The position numbers were made by a program, and so were the translations under genes. Below are positions 59,032 to 64,000 of a stretch of DNA of 64,000 nucleotides, in pieces (the stretch's first letter is position 1; each line of letters starts with the position of its first letter). The notes under the pieces were generated by a model that saw only the letters and a list, made by a program, of their open reading frames with translations, was not told the DNA's origin and did no database searches. The DNA comes from Lachnospiraceae bacterium. Lineage in GTDB: Bacteria; Bacillota; Clostridia; Lachnospirales; Lachnospiraceae. The DNA lies in assembly GCA_910575275.1 (NCBI GenBank), contig CAJTEE010000002.1, positions 124,001-188,000 of the forward strand, read 5' to 3'.

Positions 59032-60150
59032 GTGGGTGAATTGGAGAACAGAAAGTATATACGGATCGGTCTGAATCTTGTGATTCCTGTTCTGACACTT
59101 TATCTGATCTGTGTATGGGGAGTACGGCTGCTGGTATTTTTTATGCCGTTTGTGATCGGCTGGGTGATCGCGATGATCGCCAATCCCTTTGTACGGTTTT
59201 TGGAGCGCAGGCTTTCGATCGTGCGCAAGCACAGCTCGGCTGCGCTGATCGTGGGCGTGCTGGCGCTCGTGATTACGGGGATCTACCTGTTGATCGGCTG
59301 GTCGTTCCGTGAGCTCTCCGGCTTTGTGCGTGAGCTGCCGGAGCTTTATGAGAAGATCCGCCTGGAGGTGGCGTTGGCAGTACAGAGCCTTGAGCGTGTC
59401 TTCAATCTCCTTCCGCAGGAGGCGGAGCAGTCGCTTTTACAGATGGCCGAACGCTTCAGTGCTTCGATCGCTGATTTCCTGCAGACACTTGCGGCCTCGG
59501 CAGGCGGTGCGGTCGCCCGAACGCTCCCGGAGGTGTTTGTCAGCGCGATCATGATGCTTTTGTCCTCGTATTTGTTTCTTGCAGAGCATGAAAAATTGAA
59601 GGCCATGCTCGTCAGGCATACACCGAAGACGGTGTGCTATTATTGGGGGCTGCTGAAAAAAGATATCCGGTCAGTGATCGGGGGATACTTCCTTGCCCAG
59701 TTTAAAATTATGTTTGTAGTGGCCGGAGTGCTGCTCGTGGGCTTCCTTTTGCTGCGCGTTCATTACAGTGTGCTTCTGGCGATCGGGATCGCGGTGCTCG
59801 ATTTTTTGCCCATGTTCGGGACCGGAACTGCATTGATCCCATGGGCGCTTGTAAAGCTGTTTGCGGGTGAATACCTGTATGCATTTAATCTGGTGCTTCT
59901 CTACGTGGTCTCCCAGGCTGTCCGCCAGCTCATCCAGCCCAAGATCGTCGGAGACAGCATGGGCCTTCCGCCGCTTTTGACGCTGTTCCTCCTCTATATC
60001 GGGTTTAAATTCCGTGGGATTGCCGGCATGATCCTGGCGGTTCCTGTGGGGCTTATATGTATGAAGTTTTATGAATACGGGGCGTTTGGTCCCTTTTTGG
60101 AGAATCTGCGGCTTCTGTGGGAGGAAATTCAGAGGCTGCGGAAGGAATAG
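59032..60150 (+). CDS. AI-2E/YtvI-type sporulation membrane protein
   Basis: A 372-residue protein with about seven or eight helices, of the AI-2E transporter-like superfamily. Length and the segments FVIGWVIAMIANPFVRFLERR, VIGGYFLAQFKIMFVVAG and DFLPMFGTGTALIPWAL fit the clostridial sporulation protein YtvI. The start is GTG 59032 with AAGGA upstream; TTG 59041 is an alternative. It precedes a SpoIID-like protein and a Spo0A-C-like gene, so a sporulation setting is likely. Confidence 0.85.
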   Translation: MGELENRKYIRIGLNLVIPVLTLYLICVWGVRLLVFFMPFVIGWVIAMIANPFVRFLERRLSIVRKHSSAALIVGVLALVITGIYLLIGWSFRELSGFVRELPELYEKIRLEVALAVQSLERVFNLLPQEAEQSLLQMAERFSASIADFLQTLAASAGGAVARTLPEVFVSAIMMLLSSYLFLAEHEKLKAMLVRHTPKTVCYYWGLLKKDIRSVIGGYFLAQFKIMFVVAGVLLVGFLLLRVHYSVLLAIGIAVLDFLPMFGTGTALIPWALVKLFAGEYLYAFNLVLLYVVSQAVRQLIQPKIVGDSMGLPPLLTLFLLYIGFKFRGIAGMILAVPVGLICMKFYEYGAFGPFLENLRLLWEEIQRLRKE

Positions 60151-60159
60151 CCGTTTTTG

Positions 60160-60195
60160 GGGCTCTGCATACGTGCAGGGCCCTGAACATTTCTT
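60160..60195 (+). terminator. Probable terminator after ytvI-like gene
   Basis: 10-bp arms GGGCTCTGCA (60160-60169) and TGCAGGGCCC (60174-60183) with one G-T pair, followed a few bases later by a T-rich stretch. Confidence 0.6.
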
Positions 60196-60241
60196 TTTGT
60201 CTCTGCATAGGATGGGATAACCATTTTTTTGCGAGGCAGTC

Positions 60242-61474
60242 ATGGCACAAGGCTTTTTGCAGGTCGATGTCGTCGCAGACGACAATAATTTCCCTATAAA
60301 TGGCGCGAAGGTTTCCATCGCGCATACGGAGACTCCCGAAACTGTGGTAAAGGAGCTGGGAACCAACAGCTCGGGGCAGACGGAAAACATAGCACTCGAG
60401 GCCCCGCCGCTTGATTTGAGCCTGCGGCCGAGCGCAGAGCGTCCCTACGCAGAGTACACGCTTCGGATCACGGCGCCCGGCTACGAGCCGCTTATTATTT
60501 CCGGTACAGAGATCCTGGCTGATGCGACGGCGATTCAGCCCGCCAGAATGAAGCACATTGAGAACGGGCCTTTGGAGGCAGAGGAGACGATCATCATCCC
60601 AGAGCACACTTTGTATGGAAGCTATCCGCCGAAGATCGCCGAGAGTGAGATCAAACCGGTAAACGAAAGCGGGGAGATTGTGCTTTCAAGAGTCGTGGTT
60701 CCGCAGACGGTCGTGGTTCACGACGGCGTTCCCTCCAATGCATCGGCCTCCAACTATTATGTGCCGTACCGCGATTATATAAAAAATGTGGCTTCAAGTG
60801 AAATCTATGCGACCTGGCCGCAGTCCACGATCACTGCCAACGTGTTGGCAATTATGTCGTTTACGTTAAACCGCGTGTATACGGAGTGGTACAGGAACCA
60901 GGGGTATGATTTCACGATCACATCTTCTACGGCTTATGATCACAAATGGATTCATGGGCGTAATATCTATGAGTCAATCTCCGTGGTCGTAGATGACATT
61001 TTTGACAATTATCTATCCCGCCCGGAGGTGCGTCAGCCGATTCTCACACAATACTGTGACGGCCGTCAGGTGACCTGCCCGGGCTGGATGACACAGTGGG
61101 GCTCATGTGATCTGGGCGAGCGCGGTTACAGCCCGATCGAAATTCTTCGTTATTTTTATGGCGGCGACATGTATATCAATTCCGCGGAACAGATCTCGGG
61201 AATTCCGTCCTCCTGGCCCGGCAGGGACCTCACGAGAGGGAGCAGCGGAGATAAGGTACGGCAGCTTCAGGAGCAGCTTAACGCGATCGCCAGCATTTAT
61301 TCGGCGATTCCTAAGATCCAGGCGGACGGCATTTACGGCCCCGCTACGGCGCGCGCTGTCGAAGCGTTCCAGTCTGTTTTCGGGCTTCCCGTGACCGGGG
61401 TCACGGATTTTGCCACCTGGTATAAGATTTCCCATATTTTTGTGGGTGTCACAAGGATTGCGGAGCTTGCGTAG
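60242..61474 (+). CDS. SpoIID-like protein with peptidoglycan-binding domain
   Basis: A 410-residue protein without a signal peptide. Residues 1-100 form a beta domain of carboxypeptidase-regulatory type (FLQVDVVADDNNFPINGAKVSI). Residues about 165-310 look SpoIID-like (YRDYIKNVASSEIYATWP, later YCDGRQVTCPGWMTQWGS). Residues 325-405 are a PG_binding_1 fold (GDKVRQLQEQLNAIASIY, IYGPATARAVEAFQSVFGLPVTG). SpoIID proteins are lytic transglycosylases of engulfment. The combination and lack of export signal suggest a spore-associated cell-wall protein. GCGAGG precedes the ATG. Confidence 0.82.
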   Translation: MAQGFLQVDVVADDNNFPINGAKVSIAHTETPETVVKELGTNSSGQTENIALEAPPLDLSLRPSAERPYAEYTLRITAPGYEPLIISGTEILADATAIQPARMKHIENGPLEAEETIIIPEHTLYGSYPPKIAESEIKPVNESGEIVLSRVVVPQTVVVHDGVPSNASASNYYVPYRDYIKNVASSEIYATWPQSTITANVLAIMSFTLNRVYTEWYRNQGYDFTITSSTAYDHKWIHGRNIYESISVVVDDIFDNYLSRPEVRQPILTQYCDGRQVTCPGWMTQWGSCDLGERGYSPIEILRYFYGGDMYINSAEQISGIPSSWPGRDLTRGSSGDKVRQLQEQLNAIASIYSAIPKIQADGIYGPATARAVEAFQSVFGLPVTGVTDFATWYKISHIFVGVTRIAELA

Positions 61475-61484
61475 GCAGTTTTGT

Positions 61485-61540
61485 TTGTCGAAAATTGTCG
61501 TCACAATTCCATTTTCGTCTCGGCTTTTGAGGGGTACAAT
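61485..61540 (+). promoter_or_regulatory. Spo0A-box-like sites and -10 box before the Spo0A-C-like gene
   Basis: TTGTCGAA at 61485-61492 matches the 0A-box consensus fully, and TTGTCGTC at 61495-61502 matches six of eight positions, ten bases later on the same helix face. TACAAT at 61535-61540 is a -10 candidate; no clear -35 is seen, as expected for an activated promoter. Confidence 0.6.
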
Positions 61541-61578
61541 AAAAGATGTAGTTTACAAAAGAAACGGAGACGGTACAA

Positions 61579-61980
61579 ATGAAGAAAAAGGAAAATGCGG
61601 CCCATAAGCTGCTTCGCAGACTTGGAGTCAACGGCGGATATATGGGATTTTACTATACGGCGGCAGCAGTCGGGATCGTTATGGACAGCGAGGAGTTTAT
61701 TTATCAGTGTAAATGGCTGTATAATGAGGTCGCCGAGATGTATCATACGACGCCGTTTTGTGTGGAGCGCAACATCCGCACGGTTGTGGATACGATCTGG
61801 GAGGCCGGGGACCGGGAGTTGCTAAAGGAGATCGTCCCTTTCCCGGTTGGGGCAAAGCCAAAGAACGCACAATTTATTGACGGATTGGTCAATTATCTGT
61901 CTGAGCAGGAGGAGGCAAAGGAGGATACGCAGAGCCCCCTTCCTCTCGTCCCGGGCTCTGTTGCGTTACTTCGGGAGTGA
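61579..61980 (+). CDS. Stand-alone Spo0A C-terminal-like DNA-binding protein
   Basis: A 133-residue protein, almost wholly a Spo0A effector domain without a receiver domain. AHKLLRRLGVNGGYMGFYY, the helix AEMYHTTPFCVERNIRTVVD and the closing KPKNAQFIDGLVNYLSE align in pattern with Spo0A C-terminal segments (LHEIG...GYQYL, FNTTPSRVERAIRHAIE, KPTNSEFIAMIADKL). It could bind 0A boxes without phosphorylation, as a constitutive modulator or competitor. Two 0A-box-like sites lie about 80 bp upstream. It is monocistronic and followed by a terminator. Confidence 0.85.
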   Translation: MKKKENAAHKLLRRLGVNGGYMGFYYTAAAVGIVMDSEEFIYQCKWLYNEVAEMYHTTPFCVERNIRTVVDTIWEAGDRELLKEIVPFPVGAKPKNAQFIDGLVNYLSEQEEAKEDTQSPLPLVPGSVALLRE

Positions 61981-62039
61981 GGAGAAGGGATTTATGTGTG
62001 AATTTATGTAACCGTTTAGCCTATGGCTTCCGTGTTACA

Positions 62040-62087
62040 AAATCCGCCTCTGTTTAAAGCTTGCCTGCGGCAAAGAGAGGCGGATTT
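62040..62087 (+). terminator. Terminator of the Spo0A-C-like gene
   Basis: Perfect 12-bp arms AAATCCGCCTCT (62040-62051) and AGAGGCGGATTT (62076-62087) with a 24-nt loop and a short T run. Confidence 0.75.
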
Positions 62088-62119
62088 ATATGGATTTTAC
62101 CTAAATCGAAAAAAAGAGC

Positions 62120-62148
62120 TTGCACATTTTTCCTTTTTGTGGTATGAT
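62120..62148 (+). promoter_or_regulatory. Promoter of tRNA-Ala/tRNA-Gly
   Basis: TTGCAC at 62120-62125, a 17-bp spacer and TATGAT at 62143-62148, ten bases before the mature tRNA-Ala. Confidence 0.85.
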
Positions 62149-62158
62149 ATCTTCGTTA

Positions 62159-62231
62159 GGGGCATTAGCGCAGTTGGGAGCGCGTTTGAATGGCATTCAA
62201 AAGGTCGTGGGTTCGAATCCCATATGCTCCA
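62159..62231 (+). tRNA. tRNA-Ala (anticodon GGC)
   Basis: A 73-nt cloverleaf. Acceptor GGGGCAT pairs with ATGCTCC and includes the G3-U70 alanine identity pair. D stem GCGC/GCGC, anticodon stem TTTGA/TCAAA with loop ATGGCAT (GGC), T stem GTGGG/CCCAT. Discriminator A; CCA not encoded. Confidence 0.95.
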
Positions 62232-62239
62232 GTTTTTAT

Positions 62240-62310
62240 GCAGATATGGTTCATCGGTAGAACGCTAGCTTCCCAAGCTGGAAAGGCGGGTTCGACTCCC
62301 GTTATCTGCT
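62240..62310 (+). tRNA. tRNA-Gly (anticodon CCC)
   Basis: A 71-nt cloverleaf eight bases after tRNA-Ala. Acceptor GCAGATA/TATCTGC, D stem GTTC/GAAC, anticodon stem CTAGC/GCTGG with loop TTCCCAA (CCC), T stem GCGGG/CCCGT. CCA not encoded. Confidence 0.93.
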
Positions 62311-62326
62311 GCTTAAAATGGAGAAG

Positions 62327-62357
62327 GACAGATGACTTGTGCGTCTGTCTTTTTTTA
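62327..62357 (+). terminator. Terminator of the tRNA pair
   Basis: Arms GACAGA (62327-62332) and TCTGTC (62344-62349), extendable by a G-T pair, then eight T residues. Confidence 0.8.
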
Positions 62358-62445
62358 TTGCCAAAAAGATAAAAAACATATTGAAGAACAAAGAGTAATA
62401 TGATAATGTTAAAGAACAAAGAACAAGAAAGGAGTCTGGATCGGC

Positions 62446-62898
62446 ATGAGGCTGACGACGGCAGAGATTAAAATGCTGCTGAGACAATGTGCGGCGGATG
62501 GGGAGATTCACTCAATTGAAGCTTTTAAGCGTTTTATAGCGGAGCGGACGGAGAAGAATTACAGTGTCGGCCAGTTGTCCGGCGCGTTGGCGCAGCTTGC
62601 GGCGCTGGGGGAGCTGGAAAATGTGGAGAGAGGGTTGTATCGGAGTAAAAAAGCGGGTTCAGGCGCCGGCGGGGATAGGCGTGTGTATGGGCCATGTGTA
62701 AGAGAAGAAAAGGATGAAGGAAAACAAAATAAAGAATTAAGAGAACAAATTAGGACATGCCTGGAGGAGACCGAGGAGCGCCTGGCACGGATCGCGGGAG
62801 CGGCAAATGTGTGGGAACTGAGCAGCGAAGATTTTGAACTGCTGGGGGAGACGAGACGCCTGAGTGAGAGAATGAAAGCAGTCATGTCCAAATGCTGA
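62446..62898 (+). CDS. Small protein with N-terminal winged-helix-like domain, unknown function
   Basis: A 150-residue protein. Residues 1-70 (AEIKMLLRQCAADGEIHSIEAF, SVGQLSGALAQLAALGELENVERGLYR) have the helix pattern of a winged-helix or HARE-HTH-like fold. Residues 75-150 are a charged linker and a long coiled coil (REQIRTCLEETEERLARIAG). AAGGAG lies 13 bases before the ATG, preceded by AT-rich DNA. It is 12 bp upstream of the FRG-domain gene, so the two likely form an operon, perhaps a defence or toxin pair with this as the DNA-binding partner. That role is inference. Confidence 0.6.
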   Translation: MRLTTAEIKMLLRQCAADGEIHSIEAFKRFIAERTEKNYSVGQLSGALAQLAALGELENVERGLYRSKKAGSGAGGDRRVYGPCVREEKDEGKQNKELREQIRTCLEETEERLARIAGAANVWELSSEDFELLGETRRLSERMKAVMSKC

Positions 62899-62910
62899 GT
62901 GGGGAGCGGT

Positions 62911-64000
62911 ATGGAAAATACAAAGAGAAACATTCTCCCAAAGGAGAAGTATATACGGTCTTCAGACATACATAACATTTCCGAGTATCTGGGACGGGTT
63001 GCCGTTTATATAAAGGAGCGGAGGCAGGCGGAGAGAATTGTGGTATACCGGGGAGAGCCGGCCGTGTATGACAGGCCGTGCTGTCCGAATCTGTTTCGAA
63101 AACAGGTCTTGACGGGAAATGTTTTTTTCGAAAAAAATCTGTTTGATACGATGCGGCAGAACAAGCTGACGGGGGAAAAGCGATATCTGGAGAATGCGAT
63201 TGATGCCCAGCACGGAGAATTTCCCAGCCGGCTTCTGGACGTGTCCTATAACTGCCTGACTGCGCTGTATTTTGCGGTGACACCGTATTATCATAAGGCT
63301 GAGGATTTCATGGATCAGGAGGATGGTATGGTGTACCTGCTTTTTGTCGATGAGATTTATAGCCCCAGTGCGCAGAATACCAACGACGCATATGAGGCGC
63401 TCATCAGACGGGATCAGGAATGGTATCGGGATAACAGTATTTTTTGGAACAGCCATAAGTTTATTGACCATACGAAGCAGAATGACAGGATCATTGCCCA
63501 GCAGGGGGCATTTATCCTGTTTGCAGGGGAACAGGCGGAGGAGCTGCCGGAATACATGTACTGCGGAATCCGGATTCCCAAGGATGCCAAGCCGTTAATC
63601 AGGGAGGAATTAAAGCTTTTGTTCGGGATTCATACCGGGAGCGTTTATCCGGAGATCATCAATCTGGTCCGGGAATTGAGCCAAAAGAGCCAGAAGCTGA
63701 ATACGGAGGAATTTAACTGCAGGAATGAGCTGGGGCATGTGCTTGAACAGATGAAGCGGGAGCTGCAGTATTATCTGGATTATGCGCTTGAGCAGAAGGA
63801 AAGAGAAAACATGGATCAAATCCTGCTTCGCGTCGAGCACCGGATCTGCCATTACCGGAGTGGGCTGGTAGAGCTGATTGAACATTTGAGGAAGATGGAG
63901 ACGCCGGCTTTAGATAAGGAAAGCCGGCGGCAGGCGATCGAACGCTACAACAGGGCTTTGCGAGAGTTTTCTGCCGCAGTGGGAGAATACGGGCTCGGTA
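62911..64000 (+). CDS. FRG-domain protein (3' truncated by window)
   Basis: A 363-codon frame open to the window end. ATG 62911 follows GGGGAG. The FRG domain covers about residues 40-230: VVYRGEPAVYDRPCCPNLFR, then DAQHGEFPSRLLDVSYNCL with ALYFAV, and QQGAFILFAG, all marks of FRG. A helical, charged C-terminal region (QMKRELQYYLDYALEQKER) follows. FRG proteins of unknown biochemistry are often found in mobile or anti-phage islands. The location just after a tRNA pair fits such an island edge. The C-terminus is not visible. Confidence 0.85.
   Translation, partial: MENTKRNILPKEKYIRSSDIHNISEYLGRVAVYIKERRQAERIVVYRGEPAVYDRPCCPNLFRKQVLTGNVFFEKNLFDTMRQNKLTGEKRYLENAIDAQHGEFPSRLLDVSYNCLTALYFAVTPYYHKAEDFMDQEDGMVYLLFVDEIYSPSAQNTNDAYEALIRRDQEWYRDNSIFWNSHKFIDHTKQNDRIIAQQGAFILFAGEQAEELPEYMYCGIRIPKDAKPLIREELKLLFGIHTGSVYPEIINLVRELSQKSQKLNTEEFNCRNELGHVLEQMKRELQYYLDYALEQKERENMDQILLRVEHRICHYRSGLVELIEHLRKMETPALDKESRRQAIERYNRALREFSAAVGEYGLG

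Overview
The window is typical of a spore-forming, obligately anaerobic Firmicute, most likely a Lachnospiraceae-type Clostridium. The evidence is the overall gene set: an Rnf complex in the order C-D-G-E-A-B, a cdaA-cdaR pair, YtvI and Spo0A-C-like sporulation genes, tryptophanase, a class II GalT, and strong AGGAGG ribosome binding sites. GC content looks to be in the mid-50s by eye. No insertion sequence, prophage or CRISPR array was seen.

Layout. 1-1.7 kb: end of cysS, then mrnC and rlmB (tRNA charging and 23S rRNA maturation). 1.8-8 kb: a repeat-rich DUF4397 protein, tRNA-Thr(GGT), a MATE transporter, a secreted protein, a gene-free stretch with a decayed reading frame, and a chemoreceptor. 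8-13.6 kb: a MarR-controlled heterodimeric ABC exporter and an orphan ROK regulator. 13.7-18.9 kb: the rnfCDGEAB operon. 19-28.6 kb: two divergent operons around a Crp/Fnr-type regulator. The left one (minus strand) encodes a G3E-type GTPase, a soluble ABC ATPase and a leaderless solute-binding-like protein. The right one encodes a NifH-like protein, two nitrogenase component-1-like subunits and a complete FecB/BtuF-type importer. 28.6-31 kb: LysR and tryptophanase facing each other across a perfect inverted repeat. 31.4-34.3 kb: an AtuA/DUF1446, AtuA-C-like and CoA-transferase operon. 34.6-38 kb: a membrane protein followed by a gene graveyard (AraC and chemoreceptor remnants, and a truncated gene with an intact promoter). 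38.2-42.7 kb: membrane protein, Sel1 and HerA-like ATPase trio. 42.7-50 kb: RsmF, a D,D-carboxypeptidase, an HD protein, NusG-II and ApbE, a Gx transporter, and AzlCD. 50.3-59 kb: galT, an inverted-repeat-flanked membrane pair, cdaA, cdaR, HPr, a Wzy-like protein and an aminotransferase. 59-62 kb: sporulation-associated genes. 62.1-64 kb: tRNA-Ala(GGC), tRNA-Gly(CCC), then a small helical protein and an FRG-domain protein cut by the window end, possibly the start of a tRNA-linked island.

How genes work together. Rnf needs covalent FMN on RnfD and RnfG, which an ApbE transferase like the one at 47.2-48.3 kb attaches, so those two distant loci are probably functionally linked. The nitrogenase-like locus combines an Fe-S reductase, a two-subunit acceptor, a metal-chelate or tetrapyrrole-type importer and a nickel-insertion-like GTPase under one regulatory region. 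No nifB, nifE or nifN is present in the window, so it is unlikely to fix nitrogen. It is the best candidate here for an undescribed system, plausibly reductive modification of an imported metal chelate or tetrapyrrole.

Limits: all calls come from reading sequence and recalling family motifs, and no database search was run. Substrate assignments for transporters and for the nitrogenase-like enzyme are inference.
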